From NCBI RefSeq assembly GCF_015707995.1, contig NZ_JAAGRY010000003.1, positions 35,072 through 99,071 of the forward strand: a stretch of DNA of 64,000 nucleotides, in the 5' to 3' direction. The DNA comes from Microbacterium paulum (lineage in GTDB: Bacteria; Actinomycetota; Actinomycetes; Actinomycetales; Microbacteriaceae). Positions 50,759-59,735 of the stretch are shown in pieces (the first letter of the stretch is position 1; each line of letters starts with the position of its first letter). The notes under the pieces were generated by a model. That model saw only the letters and a list, made by a program, of their open reading frames with translations, was not told the DNA's origin and made no database searches. The position numbers were made by a program, and so were the translations under genes.

Positions 50759-51421
50759 TCAGGAATACTGCGACGAGCTGGCCGCCGAGGCGGCGATGAT
50801 GACGAACAGCAGCACAACCCCGAGCACGACGAGCGCCACTCCGGCCCAGCCGATGATGACGCCGGCCAGCGCCATGCCGCGGCCCGACTCACCCGTGCGC
50901 TTGATCTGGCCGAGTGCGATGTGGCCCATGATCGCACCGGCGAGGGAGCCGATGAGGGGGAGGAGCCAGAGGAACCCGACGATCGACAGGATCAACGAGG
51001 CCACGGCGAGGCCGTTGGTCTTGCGCGCCGGGTAGGCGCCGTAGGCGTACGGCGCGACCGGGGGAACACCGGGCGTCGGCGCGGCGGCGTAGGCGGCACC
51101 GTAGCCGGCGGTAGAGGGGGCGCCGTATGCGGGCGCGGCCGGGGCGCCGTAGGGGGCCGGTGCTGCGTACTCGGCGGGCGCACCGTACACGGGCGGCGCG
51201 TACGTGGGCGGCGCCGCGGCGGGCGGGGCGGTCGGAGCCTCGGACGCGGGTGCGACGGGCGGATACGGCGGGTAGGGCGCCGTCTCGTACTGCGGCGCGG
51301 CGGGGGCGACGTAGGGTGCCCCCTCGTACGCGGGCGGCGGACTCACGGGCGCCGTCGGCTGCGCCGAAGGATCGTCCTGCTGCGGGGGCTGCTCCGACTG
51401 GGGGCCGGTGGGGTCGGTCAC
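50759..51421 (-). CDS. DUF4190 membrane protein with Pro/Tyr-rich N-terminus
   Basis: The 220-residue protein has about 130 residues of low-complexity sequence made of P, A, Y, T and G (repeated YGAP, YGAY, YAPP), then KTNGLAVASLILSIVGFLWLLPLIGSLAGAIMGHIALGQIKRTGESGRGMALAGVIIGWAGVAL, the DUF4190 domain with two helices around GHxAlxQIKR. The role is unknown; the disordered part is probably cytoplasmic. GTG 51419-51421 has GAGAGGAG 7 bases upstream; TAGGCT (51446-51451, minus) is a likely -10. Confidence 0.85.
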   Translation of the reverse strand: MTDPTGPQSEQPPQQDDPSAQPTAPVSPPPAYEGAPYVAPAAPQYETAPYPPYPPVAPASEAPTAPPAAAPPTYAPPVYGAPAEYAAPAPYGAPAAPAYGAPSTAGYGAAYAAAPTPGVPPVAPYAYGAYPARKTNGLAVASLILSIVGFLWLLPLIGSLAGAIMGHIALGQIKRTGESGRGMALAGVIIGWAGVALVVLGVVLLFVIIAASAASSSQYS

Positions 51422-51510
51422 GATGGGCTCCTCTCGCCTGCGGTCAGCCTAGCCGCACCGGGAGCGCCAGTAGGCTGGTTCGATCGTCGCCCCCGACCAA
51501 CAGGAGCACC

Positions 51511-52221
51511 ATGTCCACTGGCAGAGTCGTCCTCGTCACCGGCGGAAACCGCGGCATCGGCCGCGCGATCGCCGAGCGTTTCGTCGCCGAGGGCTACCGC
51601 ACCGCGGTGACCGCCCGCTCGGGCGAGGGCCCGGAGGGCACGCTGACCGTGCGTGCCGATGTGACCGACGCCGCCTCGCTCGACGCCGCGTTCACCGAGG
51701 TCGAGCGCGAGTGGGGATCGGTCGAGATCGTCGTCGCGAACGCCGGCATCACGAAAGACACCCTGCTCCTGCGCATGACCGAAGACGACTTCGACTCGGT
51801 GGTCGCCACCAACCTCGGCGGCACGTTCCGGGTCGTCAAGCGCGCCTCGAAGGGCATGCTCCGCGCGCGCTGGGGCCGCGTCATCCTCATCTCGAGCGTC
51901 GTGGGCCTGTACGGCTCCGCGGGTCAGATCAACTACTCGTCGTCGAAGGCCGCACTCGTCGGCTTCGCCCGGTCGCTCACGCGCGAACTCGGCGGCCGCG
52001 GTATCACTGCGAATGTCGTGGCCCCAGGATTCATCGAGACCGACATGACGGCGGAACTTCCCGAAGAGACGCAGGCCGAGTACAAGCGCAGCATTCCCGC
52101 GGGGCGTTTCGCGACGCCCGACGAGGTCGCGGGCGTCGTCGCGTGGCTCGCCTCGGACGACGCCGCGTACGTATCGGGTGCCGTCATTCCCGTCGACGGC
52201 GGCCTCGGCATGGGGCACTGA
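51511..52221 (+). CDS. fabG: 3-oxoacyl-ACP reductase (FabG-type SDR)
   Basis: The 236-residue protein has TGGNRGIG (10-17), NAG (77-79) and catalytic Ser129, Tyr142 and Lys146 in SSVVGLYGSAGQINYSSSKAAL, followed by the FabG-type GFIETDMT. It reduces 3-oxoacyl-ACP with NADPH in fatty-acid elongation. Slightly shorter than E. coli FabG. ATG 51511 has AGGAG 4 bases upstream; TAGGCT at 51471 is a likely -10. It is divergent from DUF4190. Confidence 0.88.
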   Translation: MSTGRVVLVTGGNRGIGRAIAERFVAEGYRTAVTARSGEGPEGTLTVRADVTDAASLDAAFTEVEREWGSVEIVVANAGITKDTLLLRMTEDDFDSVVATNLGGTFRVVKRASKGMLRARWGRVILISSVVGLYGSAGQINYSSSKAALVGFARSLTRELGGRGITANVVAPGFIETDMTAELPEETQAEYKRSIPAGRFATPDEVAGVVAWLASDDAAYVSGAVIPVDGGLGMGH

Positions 52222-52247
52222 TCCGCACTCATGCCCACCCAGGCGCA

Positions 52248-52946
52248 TCACGCTCGGGTGATGGCCGTCACGATCGCGTCGGCGAGAACCTCGGGCTGCG
52301 AGAACTGCGGCCAGTGACCGGTGCCGAGGCGCACGATCTCGGTGTCGGTGATCGCGTCGAACTCCTCGGCGTACGGCCCCCACTGGGCGAGGAACTCGCG
52401 GAACGGCGCCTCGTCGAACGCCCCCGAGAGCACAGTCACCGGCACGTCGTGACGGCGCTCTGAGCGCAGCGCCACGGGGTCCGTCGGCACCCGGCCCGGC
52501 ACGCTGAGCGTCTGCGCAGCGGTGCGCGCGCGGGTCGAGGCGTCGAGGTCGGCGACATCGTCGTCGTCGAAGAAGTCCCACCCCGGGAACGGGATGACGC
52601 CGTCGACGACGGCGAACTCCGAGATCACGCCGCCGTCGTGCGGCACCGCGGTGTCGACGAGCACCACGCGCGCGACCCGGTCGGGCCGGGCGTCGGCCGC
52701 GGCCCACGCCACATTGCCCCCACCGCTGTGCCCGACGACCACGACCGGGCCGTCTGCCGCGTCGATCTCGTCGACGACGGCCTGCACCCAGTCGGACATG
52801 CCGATGTCGGCGCTGTCGGATGCCGGCGCCCCGAGCCCCGGCAGGGTGAGCGGTCGGGGGTTCAGCCCGGCAGCGCGCAACGTCGGGAGCACGTCGTCCC
52901 ACGACGAGGCATCCAGCCACAGGCCCGGGATGAGGATGATGTCCAT
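52248..52946 (-). CDS. Alpha/beta hydrolase, 232 aa
   Basis: The protein starts MDIILIPGLWLDASSWDDVLP and has the nucleophile elbow VVGHSGGGN, an Asp near VTVLSGAFDEA and His in GTGHWPQFSQPEVLADAI. The cap region is small. The substrate is unknown. ATG 52944-52946 is preferred over an upstream ATG at 53006, because TAGCGT (52954-52959, minus) ends 7 bases before it and the protein then starts on the first beta strand. It converges on fabG. Confidence 0.82.
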   Translation of the reverse strand: MDIILIPGLWLDASSWDDVLPTLRAAGLNPRPLTLPGLGAPASDSADIGMSDWVQAVVDEIDAADGPVVVVGHSGGGNVAWAAADARPDRVARVVLVDTAVPHDGGVISEFAVVDGVIPFPGWDFFDDDDVADLDASTRARTAAQTLSVPGRVPTDPVALRSERRHDVPVTVLSGAFDEAPFREFLAQWGPYAEEFDAITDTEIVRLGTGHWPQFSQPEVLADAIVTAITRA

Positions 52947-53008
52947 GCCGCCGACGCTACGCTCGGGCTCCGACACCTGCCAGGGGGAGGAGAGGAGGTG
53001 CGGCAAGC

Positions 53009-53644
53009 TCAGGGCAGGAGCGGAATGACCTCACGCAGGTCGACCGCGCCGATCACGAGATCGGCCTGCGTGCGCACCGCCGGTTTCGCGTTGAAGGCGA
53101 GCCCTAGCCCCGCGGCGGCCATCATCTGCAGATCGTTCGCGCCGTCGCCGATCGCGATCGTGCGGCGCGTCGGCACGCCATACGAAGAGGCCCATTCGCG
53201 CAGCGACGCGGCCTTCGCCGCGGCATCCACGATCTCTCCGTCGACGAGCCCCGTGAGCGCCCCGTCGGCGCTCGCGAGCCGGTTGGCCCGCCATACGTCG
53301 ACTCCGAGCGGCGGAGCCACCGCATCGAGCACCTCGTGGAACCCACCCGAGACGACCGCCGCGCGACCTCCGCGCGCGTGGATCGCCGCGATCAGCTCGC
53401 TCGCCCCCGGTGTGGGTTCGACGCGGGCGCGCACGCGTTCGAACGCGTCGAGCGGCACCCCGCGGAGCGCCTGCACGCGCGAGCGCAGGCTCTTGGCGAA
53501 GTCGACCTCGCCGCGCATCGCCGCCTCGGTCGCCGCGGCGACCTCGGGGCCGCGGCCCGCTTCGACGGCGATGAGCTCGATGACCTCGTTGCGCAGCAGA
53601 GTGGAATCGGCGTCGAACACGACGAGAAAACGGGCGTCAGGCAC
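53009..53644 (-). CDS. serB: Phosphoserine phosphatase
   Basis: The 211-residue HAD phosphatase has FDADSTLLRNE with Asp11 and Asp13, the RSRVQAL region, SGGFHEVLD (motif II) and GDGANDLQMM (motif IV), which is the SerB pattern. It removes phosphate from O-phosphoserine, the last step of serine synthesis; serA is in the same window 25 kb away. GTG 53642-53644 lies 6 bases after TAGGTT (53651-53656, minus), so probably leaderless. No ACT domain, as in the short bacterial form. Confidence 0.9.
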   Translation of the reverse strand: MPDARFLVVFDADSTLLRNEVIELIAVEAGRGPEVAAATEAAMRGEVDFAKSLRSRVQALRGVPLDAFERVRARVEPTPGASELIAAIHARGGRAAVVSGGFHEVLDAVAPPLGVDVWRANRLASADGALTGLVDGEIVDAAAKAASLREWASSYGVPTRRTIAIGDGANDLQMMAAAGLGLAFNAKPAVRTQADLVIGAVDLREVIPLLP

Positions 53645-53715
53645 GCGTCCAACCTAGCGGCCCGGGCGGCCACGCCGCCGCGACCACCCGTGCGGGCCGT
53701 CGCTCGCACCCCCGC

Positions 53716-54960
53716 TCAGCGGGCGACGCGCGCGTTCTTGCCGACGACGGTGATGCCGCTGTCGGTCACCGTGAACCCGCGCGAGAGGTCGAGCCCGCGG
53801 TCGACCCCGACTGTGGCGCCCGGTTCGAGCACGACGTTCTTGTCGAGGATCGCGCGATGCACGCGCGCCCCCGCACCGACGTCGACGTGGTCGAACAGCA
53901 CCGAGTCGGTGATCGTCGATCCGCCCGCCGCGAGCGTCCACGGCCCGACGACCGAGCGCTCCAGGTGGGTGCCCGAGAGCACCGACCCGAGCGAGACGAT
54001 CGAGTCGATCGCATTGCCCATGCGGCCCACCCCGTCGCGCACGAACTTCGCCGGGGGCGAGTTCACGGCCTGCGAGTGGATCGGCCAGTCCATGTTGTAC
54101 AGGTTGAACACCGGCAGCGTCGAGATCAGGTCCATGTGGGCGTCGAAGAACGAGTCGATCGTGCCCACGTCGCGCCAGTAGTCGCGGTCGCGATCGGTCG
54201 AACCGGGCACGTCGTTGCGCTTGAAGTCGTAGACCGCCGCCTCGCCCCGATTCACGAAGTACGGGATGATGTCGCCGCCCATGTCGTGGTCGGAGGTCGG
54301 CAGCTCGCCGTCGGCCTCGACGGCGGCGATCAGCGCGTCGGCGTCGAAGATGTAGTTGCCCATCGAGGCGAGCACCTCGTGCGGGGTGTCGGGAAGGCCC
54401 GTCGGGTCTTGCGGCTTCTCGAGGAACTCGCGGATCGTGACGCTGTCGGCCGGGTCGACGTCGATGACGCCGAACTGGTTGGCGAGCGAGATCGGCTGAC
54501 GGATGCCGGCGACGGTCGCCTTCGACCCCGATTCGATGTGTGCGGCGAGCATCTGCTCGAAGTCCATGCGGTACACGTGGTCGGCACCGATCACCATGAC
54601 GATGTCGGGCTTCTCGTCTTGCACGAGGTTGAGCGACTGCAGGATCGCGTCGGCCGACCCCGAGAACCAGCGCTTGCCGAGTCGCTGCTGCGCGGGCACC
54701 GATGCCACGTACGAGTTCAGCAGCGCCGACATGCGCCAGGTCTGCGAGATGTGCCGGTCGAGCGAATGCGACTTGTACTGGGTCAGGACGACGATCTGGC
54801 GAAGACCCGAATTGATGAGATTCGAGATCGCGAAGTCGATCAGGCGGTACTGACCGCCGAACGGGACGGCGGGCTTCGCGCGGTCCCCTGTGAGAGGCAT
54901 GAGGCGCTTGCCCTCGCCCCCGGCGAGGATGATTCCGAAGACCTTCGGCGCTGCTGGCAT
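53716..54960 (-). CDS. glgC: Glucose-1-phosphate adenylyltransferase
   Basis: The 414-residue enzyme makes ADP-glucose from ATP and glucose 1-phosphate. It has [33 protein letters not shown], the catalytic-loop ADHVYRMD, and C-terminal left-handed beta-helix repeats ending with [15 protein letters not shown] 54958-54960 has TAGTGT (54967-54972, minus) ending 6 bases upstream. Divergent from glgA, with a 47-base gap that holds both promoters. Confidence 0.94.
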   Translation of the reverse strand: MPAAPKVFGIILAGGEGKRLMPLTGDRAKPAVPFGGQYRLIDFAISNLINSGLRQIVVLTQYKSHSLDRHISQTWRMSALLNSYVASVPAQQRLGKRWFSGSADAILQSLNLVQDEKPDIVMVIGADHVYRMDFEQMLAAHIESGSKATVAGIRQPISLANQFGVIDVDPADSVTIREFLEKPQDPTGLPDTPHEVLASMGNYIFDADALIAAVEADGELPTSDHDMGGDIIPYFVNRGEAAVYDFKRNDVPGSTDRDRDYWRDVGTIDSFFDAHMDLISTLPVFNLYNMDWPIHSQAVNSPPAKFVRDGVGRMGNAIDSIVSLGSVLSGTHLERSVVGPWTLAAGGSTITDSVLFDHVDVGAGARVHRAILDKNVVLEPGATVGVDRGLDLSRGFTVTDSGITVVGKNARVAR

Positions 54961-54966
54961 GGCCCC

Positions 54967-55000
54967 ACACTATGCCCCCCGCGCGGCGTTGTACTAGCGT
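54967..55000. promoter_or_regulatory. Back-to-back leaderless promoters of glgC and glgA
   Basis: TAGTGT (54967-54972, minus) lies 6 bases before the glgC ATG, and TAGCGT (54995-55000, plus) 7 bases before the glgA ATG. Only 22 bases separate the two -10 elements, so the -35 regions overlap the opposite gene and only one polymerase could probably bind at a time. Confidence 0.6.
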
Positions 55001-55007
55001 TCGACAC

Positions 55008-56201
55008 ATGCGCGTCGACATCGTCACAAAGGAGTATCCGCCCGAGATCTACGGGGGAGCGGGTGTGCACGTGACGGAGCTCGTCAAGGCGCTGCGCAAG
55101 AGCATCGAGGTGCAGGTGCGCGCCTTCGGTCAGGGCCGCGACGAGGCCGACACGAGCTCGTACACGGTGCCGGTCGAGCTGGGCTCGGCGAACCCCGCGA
55201 TCCAGACGCTCGGCGTCGACCTCGAGATCGTCGGCGATGTCGCCGGCGCCGACGTCGTGCACTCGCACACCTGGTACGCGAACTTCGCGGGGCACCTCGC
55301 GTCGCTCCTGCACGGCATCCCGCACGTCGTCACGGCGCACTCCCTCGAGCCCCTGCGCCCGTGGAAGGCGGAGCAGCTGGGCGGCGGCTACGCCGTCTCG
55401 AGCTACATCGAGCAGACCGCCTACGAGCACGCCGCCGCCGTCGTCGCGGTGAGCGAGGGCATGCGCCGCGACATCCTGCGCAGCTACCCCACGCTCGATC
55501 CCGAGAAGGTGCGGGTGATCTACAACGGGATCGATGTGGATGCCTGGCATCCGCGCACCGATCACGCGCTGCTCGAGAGGTTCGCGATCGACCCGAACCG
55601 CCCCTCGGTCGTCTTCGTCGGCCGCATCACCCGGCAGAAGGGGTTGCCGTACTTCCTTCGCGCGGCCGCCCTGCTGCCGCCCGAGGTGCAGATCGTGCTG
55701 TGCGCCGGTGCCCCCGACACACCGCAGATCATGGCCGAGGTCGAAGGACTCGTGCGCGACCTGCAGCGCACGCGTGACGGGGTCGTCTGGATCGACGAGT
55801 TCCTGCAGCGCGACGACCTCTGTGCGATCCTCACCTCGGCGACGACGTTCGTGTGCCCGTCGATCTACGAGCCGCTCGGCATCGTGAACCTCGAGGCCAT
55901 GGCGTGCGGCGCCGCCGTCGTCGGCACCGCGACGGGCGGCATTCCCGAGGTCGTCGTCGACGGCGTCACCGGCCGGCTCGTGCCGATCGACCAGGTGCAG
56001 GACGGCACCGGCACCCCGACCGACCCCGATCGATTCGTCGCCGACCTCGCCGCGACCCTCGCCGAGGTCGTCGCCGACCCCGAGCGCGCGCGCGCCTACG
56101 GCGCGGCGGGCCGCGAGCGGGCTGCGACGGCCTTCAGCTGGCAGGCGATCGCCGACGCCACGGAGTCGCTCTACCGCGAGGTGGCGCAGCCCTCCCGGTA
56201 G
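55008..56201 (+). CDS. glgA: GT4 glycogen synthase / alpha-maltose-1-phosphate synthase
   Basis: The 397-residue protein starts MRVDIVTKEYPPEIYGGAGV and HVTELVKAL, exactly the N-terminus type of the mycobacterial Rv1212c family. It has HSHTWYANFAGHLA, VGRITRQKGLPYFL and the EX7E motif in CPSIYEPLGIVNLEAMACG. Mycobacterial members (GlgM) join ADP-glucose and glucose 1-phosphate to maltose 1-phosphate; others are annotated GlgA. The pairing with glgC supports ADP-glucose as donor. ATG 55008 is probably leaderless (TAGCGT 7 bases upstream). Confidence 0.9.
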   Translation: MRVDIVTKEYPPEIYGGAGVHVTELVKALRKSIEVQVRAFGQGRDEADTSSYTVPVELGSANPAIQTLGVDLEIVGDVAGADVVHSHTWYANFAGHLASLLHGIPHVVTAHSLEPLRPWKAEQLGGGYAVSSYIEQTAYEHAAAVVAVSEGMRRDILRSYPTLDPEKVRVIYNGIDVDAWHPRTDHALLERFAIDPNRPSVVFVGRITRQKGLPYFLRAAALLPPEVQIVLCAGAPDTPQIMAEVEGLVRDLQRTRDGVVWIDEFLQRDDLCAILTSATTFVCPSIYEPLGIVNLEAMACGAAVVGTATGGIPEVVVDGVTGRLVPIDQVQDGTGTPTDPDRFVADLAATLAEVVADPERARAYGAAGRERAATAFSWQAIADATESLYREVAQPSR

Positions 56202-56210
56202 GCTGGGAGC

Positions 56211-57002
56211 ATGCCCCAGGTCCTCGAGTTCGCCGACGTCGTCGTGCGTCGGAACGCCCGTAACATCGTCGATCACGTCGATTGGACGGTCACCGACGAT
56301 CAACGCTGGGTCGTGCTCGGCCCGAACGGTGCCGGCAAGACGACCGTGCTGCAGTTGGCGGCCACGCTGCTGCACCCCACGTCGGGCACGGTGACCGTTC
56401 TCGACGAGCAGTTGGGGCGGACGGATGTCTTCGAACTGCGCCCGCGGATCGGTTTCGCGTCGTCGGCCATGGCCAAGCGCGTCCCGCCCGAAGAGACCGT
56501 GCTCGACGTCGTGCTGACGGCGGCGTTCTCGGTGCTCGGCCGCTGGAACGAGGAGTACGAGACGATCGACGAGAGGCGCGCCCGTCGCGTACTGGGGGAG
56601 TGGAAGCTCGACCAGCTCGCCGAGCGCACCTTCGGCACGCTGTCGGACGGCGAGCAGAAGCGTGTGCAGATCGCGCGTGCCGTGATGACCGACCCCGAGC
56701 TGCTGCTGCTCGACGAGCCGACGGCGAGCCTCGACCTCGGCGCCCGCGAAGAGCTGCTGGGGCTGCTCGGCGGCTACGCCCAGGCACCGACGACCCCCGC
56801 GATGGTCATGGTCACCCACCACGTCGAAGAGATCCCGCTCGGCTTCACCCATGTGCTGCTGTTGCGCGACGGCGGTGTCGTCGCTGCGGGTCCGATCGAC
56901 GAGACCCTCACGGCGCAGAACCTCTCCGACACGTTCGGCATGCCGATCGCGCTGAGCTCCGACGGCGGCCGGTTCGCCGCGCGCGCGACGAACGGTTCGT
57001 GA
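56211..57002 (+). CDS. ABC transporter ATPase of unknown partner
   Basis: The 263-residue ATPase has Walker A GPNGAGKTT (41-49 region), the variant signature LSDGEQKRVQIARAV and Walker B LLLLDEPTASLDL. LSDGE variants occur in ModF/YlmA-like ATPases that have no cognate permease next to them, as is the case here. Role unknown. ATG 56211 has TAGGCT (56199-56204) ending 6 bases upstream; the TAG of this hexamer is the glgA stop codon. Confidence 0.87.
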   Translation: MPQVLEFADVVVRRNARNIVDHVDWTVTDDQRWVVLGPNGAGKTTVLQLAATLLHPTSGTVTVLDEQLGRTDVFELRPRIGFASSAMAKRVPPEETVLDVVLTAAFSVLGRWNEEYETIDERRARRVLGEWKLDQLAERTFGTLSDGEQKRVQIARAVMTDPELLLLDEPTASLDLGAREELLGLLGGYAQAPTTPAMVMVTHHVEEIPLGFTHVLLLRDGGVVAAGPIDETLTAQNLSDTFGMPIALSSDGGRFAARATNGS

Positions 57003-57060
57003 CGCCGCCGAAGGGCTGGTAAGATTGACCCTTGGTGCATCCGCACCGCAGACTTCCCTC

Positions 57061-57080
57061 GCCCTGGCAAAATCCAGGGC
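57061..57080 (+). promoter_or_regulatory. Leader hairpin of the L31 gene
   Basis: GCCCTGG (57061-57067) and CCAGGGC (57074-57080) form a perfect 7-bp stem with loop CAAAAT, ending 6 bases before the TAAGGA ribosome site of rpmE2. TAAGAT about 85 bases before the start is a possible -10. A ribosomal-protein leader of this kind may bind L31 or another factor; this is inference. Confidence 0.45.
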
Positions 57081-57097
57081 ACCACGTAAGGAATCCC

Positions 57098-57349
57098 ATG
57101 AAGACTGACATCCACCCCGAGTACAACGCGGTCGTCTTCCGCGACCTCGGTTCCGGCGACACGTTCCTGACCCGTTCGACGGTCACGAGCGACAAGACGA
57201 TCGAGCTCGACGGCGTCACCTACCCCGTCATCGACGTCGAAATCTCCTCGGCCTCGCACCCGTTCTACACGGGCAAGCAGCGCATCATGGACTCGGCCGG
57301 TCGCGTCGAGAAGTTCAACCAGCGCTTCAAGAACTTCGGCAGCAAGTAA
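57098..57349 (+). CDS. rpmE2: 50S ribosomal protein L31, type B
   Basis: The 83-residue protein starts [20 protein letters not shown] and has [29 protein letters not shown], the type-B pattern lacking the zinc-binding Cys of type A. In many actinobacteria type B replaces the zinc form under low zinc, but no Zur-type box was recognised here. TAAGGA precedes ATG 57098 at 7 bases. A strong hairpin terminator follows. Confidence 0.96.
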   Translation: MKTDIHPEYNAVVFRDLGSGDTFLTRSTVTSDKTIELDGVTYPVIDVEISSASHPFYTGKQRIMDSAGRVEKFNQRFKNFGSK

Positions 57350-57360
57350 GCAGCCCCGCG

Positions 57361-57384
57361 AAAGCCCCGCTCCGGCGGGGCTTT
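57361..57384. terminator. Bidirectional terminator between rpmE2 and the exonuclease gene
   Basis: AAAGCCCCGC (57361-57370) and GCGGGGCTTT (57375-57384) with loop TCCG form a 10-bp stem, 11 bases after the rpmE2 stop and 32 bases beyond the stop of the convergent exonuclease gene. A/T runs at both feet fit use from both sides. Confidence 0.88.
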
Positions 57385-57416
57385 CGTCGTTCCCGCTGGC
57401 GTGCGCGCCGCCGGGG

Positions 57417-58193
57417 TCAGCGGATCGGCCAGCTGCCGTCGAGGGCGTCGGTGGGGTCGAGCCGTCCGACGCGGATGAAGTACTCCGTCAAGCTCTCTGC
57501 TTGCGTGCGGGCCCAACCGATCTGCTGAGTGTGCAGCTCGTGCACGGGCGCCGTGAGGTCGTAACGCCGGGCGAGCGCCTGGGCGAGGCGGCCCGCAGCA
57601 ATGGCATCCGCTGCGGCGTCGTGCGCACCGACCAGCGGCACCGCGTAGTGCGCGGCGACCGCCTCGAGCGTGCGCTTGCCCTTGCGGTAGCGATCGTGGG
57701 CTTTGTCGAGCACGAGCGGGTCGATGACCGGCGCGGGGTCGACGATGGGCCGGATGCCATGGCGCAGCGCCTCGTGCTTGAGCAGCGAGAAGTCGTACGG
57801 CGCGTTGTAGGCGACCACCGGCACGCCCGCGGCGAACAGCTCGCGCAGGGCTTCGACCACCTCCGCGACGACGTGCGCGACCGGGCGGCCGTGGGCGCGG
57901 GCGTAGGCGGTCGTGATGCCGTGTACGGCGGTCGCCCCCTCGGGGATCTCGACGCCCGGGTCGGCGAGCCACGACTGCGAACGGAGGGCGACGCCGTCAG
58001 GCCCGAGCAGCCCGACGTGCGCTGTGACGATACGGTCGGTCGTCACGTCGACGCCCGTCGTCTCGAGATCGAACACGCCCACGGCCTCGGCCCACGACGC
58101 CGGAGTCGCGGCCGGAACAGGCGCCGAGGCGCCGTCGGCTCGTAGGCCGTCCTCTTCGTCGTCCCAGAGGGGGAGCGGCTGCGGGTGGTCCAT
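57417..58193 (-). CDS. DEDDh-type 3'-5' exonuclease
   Basis: The 258-residue protein has the four catalytic motifs of DnaQ-like exonucleases: VFDLETTGVD (ExoI), VVAYNAPYDFSLL (ExoII) and HDAAADAIAAGRL (ExoIII, HxAxxD). About 35 residues before the domain are acidic. It may proofread or degrade DNA or RNA; Pol III epsilon-like proteins of this sort are often stand-alone. ATG 58191-58193 was chosen over a longer start because TACGTT (58201-58206, minus) ends 7 bases upstream. Confidence 0.85.
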   Translation of the reverse strand: MDHPQPLPLWDDEEDGLRADGASAPVPAATPASWAEAVGVFDLETTGVDVTTDRIVTAHVGLLGPDGVALRSQSWLADPGVEIPEGATAVHGITTAYARAHGRPVAHVVAEVVEALRELFAAGVPVVAYNAPYDFSLLKHEALRHGIRPIVDPAPVIDPLVLDKAHDRYRKGKRTLEAVAAHYAVPLVGAHDAAADAIAAGRLAQALARRYDLTAPVHELHTQQIGWARTQAESLTEYFIRVGRLDPTDALDGSWPIR

Positions 58194-58288
58194 GCCTCCG
58201 AACGTAGGCGCACGCTCCGACATCGGCCCCTCGCCACGCGGATCGCGGCCGTCGCGGCGGTGCGCCACGCCCCTCGTAGACTCGAGGG

Positions 58289-59215
58289 ATGCCCGTCGCC
58301 TCTCCCTACGCCGCGCGACTCGCCGCGATCCCCGTGGAGCGGAAGACGCTGGAACTGCCCACCGGCCCCGCGGCGTACTGGGTCTACGGCGACGCCGCCG
58401 CGCCGCTCACGCTGCTCATGGTGCACGGCTACCGCGGCGACCACCACGGCCTCGAACCGGTCGTCGCGCACCTCGACGGGGTGCGCGTGATCTCACCCGA
58501 TCTGCCGGGCTTCGGCGAGACGCCGCCGCTGCGCGCCGCCGGTAAGGGTGCCGAAGGCGCCGCCGCCGAGCACACGCTCGATGCCTACGCCGACTGGCTC
58601 ACCGCGTTCGCCGCCGCCGTCGCCCCGGAGGCGCCGATCCTCGGGCACTCCTTCGGGTCGATCGTCGTTGCCGCCGCGGTCGCCGGCGGGCTCGAGACTC
58701 CGCGCGTGATCCTCGTGAACCCGATCGGCGCCCCGGCGCTCGAGGGCCCCCGTGGCATCCTCACCCGCCTCGCCGTCTTCTACTACTGGGCCGGCGCCCG
58801 GCTGCCCAAAGCCCTCGGCGACGCGCTCCTGCGCAACCGCGTGATCGTCCGCGTCATGAGCGCGTCGATGGCGAAGACCCGCGACAAGACGCTCCGCGCC
58901 TTCATCCACGACCAGCACGACCGCTACTTCTCGCTCTTCGGCGACCGCGACGTGCTGCACGAGGGATTCGTCACCTCGGTGTCGAACGACGTGCGCCGCT
59001 TCGCCCCGCAGATCGCCCAACCGACGCTCTTGATCGCCGCCGAGAAAGACGACATCACACCGATCGAGGCGGAACGGCACCTGCAGACGCTCTTCCCCGA
59101 CGCCGAGCTCGTCGAGATACCCGGCGTCGGGCACCTCATCCACTACGAGACGCCGCAGCAGGCGGCATCCGCGATCACGCGCTTTCTTCGGCCTTCCGAC
59201 GCCGATACGCGATGA
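58289..59215 (+). CDS. Alpha/beta hydrolase, 308 aa
   Basis: The protein has the oxyanion motif MVHGYRGDHHG, DLPGFGETPP, nucleophile elbow ILGHSFGS, acid in IAAEKDDITPI and catalytic His in GVGHLIHYETP. The cap holds several basic and aromatic residues. Substrate unknown. ATG 58289 has TAGACT (58277-58282) ending 6 bases upstream, so probably leaderless. Its last 41 bases overlap the convergent CGNR gene. Confidence 0.85.
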   Translation: MPVASPYAARLAAIPVERKTLELPTGPAAYWVYGDAAAPLTLLMVHGYRGDHHGLEPVVAHLDGVRVISPDLPGFGETPPLRAAGKGAEGAAAEHTLDAYADWLTAFAAAVAPEAPILGHSFGSIVVAAAVAGGLETPRVILVNPIGAPALEGPRGILTRLAVFYYWAGARLPKALGDALLRNRVIVRVMSASMAKTRDKTLRAFIHDQHDRYFSLFGDRDVLHEGFVTSVSNDVRRFAPQIAQPTLLIAAEKDDITPIEAERHLQTLFPDAELVEIPGVGHLIHYETPQQAASAITRFLRPSDADTR

Positions 59216-59735
59216 CGTTCATGCGATTGCCGCAGTTGCCGGTGTCGCAGTAGCGTTTCGAGCCGTTCTTCGAGAAGTCGACGTAGACCGAGGCGCAGTC
59301 GTCGGCTTCGCAGATGCGGACCCGGTCCCACTGATCGGAGCGGATCACGTCGACGAAGGCCATGGCGGCCTCGACGAGCATGCGCACCGAGAGCGGGGCG
59401 TCGGGCTCGGTCGCGTGGATGTGCCAGTCGAACCCGTCGTGGATGACGAGCTGGGGGAGCGCCCGGCCGTCGCGCAGCATCGCGTTGACGAGCGGCACGG
59501 CGCCGTCGCGATCGACGCTCCACAGTTCGAGCAGCCGGGGCCGGTTGGCGCGCACCGCGGCGAGCTCGTCGTCGTCGCGATGGAAGGTGCCGGTGTAGGC
59601 GTACTCGTCGAGGTAGGCGTCGAAGTCCTGCTGCGAGACGAGGCGGTCGACGCCTTCGGTGTCGGTGTCGGGCAGCGTGTTCACGAGGGCCGCGGCGGCG
59701 CGCAGCGACATCTCGGTGTCATGGATGAAGACCAC
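59175..59735 (-). CDS. CGNR zinc-finger transcription factor with ABATE domain
   Basis: The 186-residue protein has an N-terminal all-alpha ABATE-type domain (about 1-135) and a C-terminal finger CEADDCASVYVDFSKNGSKR followed by YCDTGNCGNRMNVIAYRRRK, with four Cys and the CGNR signature that binds DNA. Such proteins are thought to be stress or metabolism regulators; targets are unknown. GTG 59733-59735 has CAGGAG 6 bases upstream. It ends inside the convergent hydrolase gene and is divergent from the EamA transporter, which may be its target. Confidence 0.88.
   Translation of the reverse strand: MVFIHDTEMSLRAAAALVNTLPDTDTEGVDRLVSQQDFDAYLDEYAYTGTFHRDDDELAAVRANRPRLLELWSVDRDGAVPLVNAMLRDGRALPQLVIHDGFDWHIHATEPDAPLSVRMLVEAAMAFVDVIRSDQWDRVRICEADDCASVYVDFSKNGSKRYCDTGNCGNRMNVIAYRRRKAEESA

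Noticed and set aside
57098..57349. Zur-type regulation of L31 type B
   Set aside because: No AT-rich palindrome of Zur type was found upstream; only the leader hairpin is visible.
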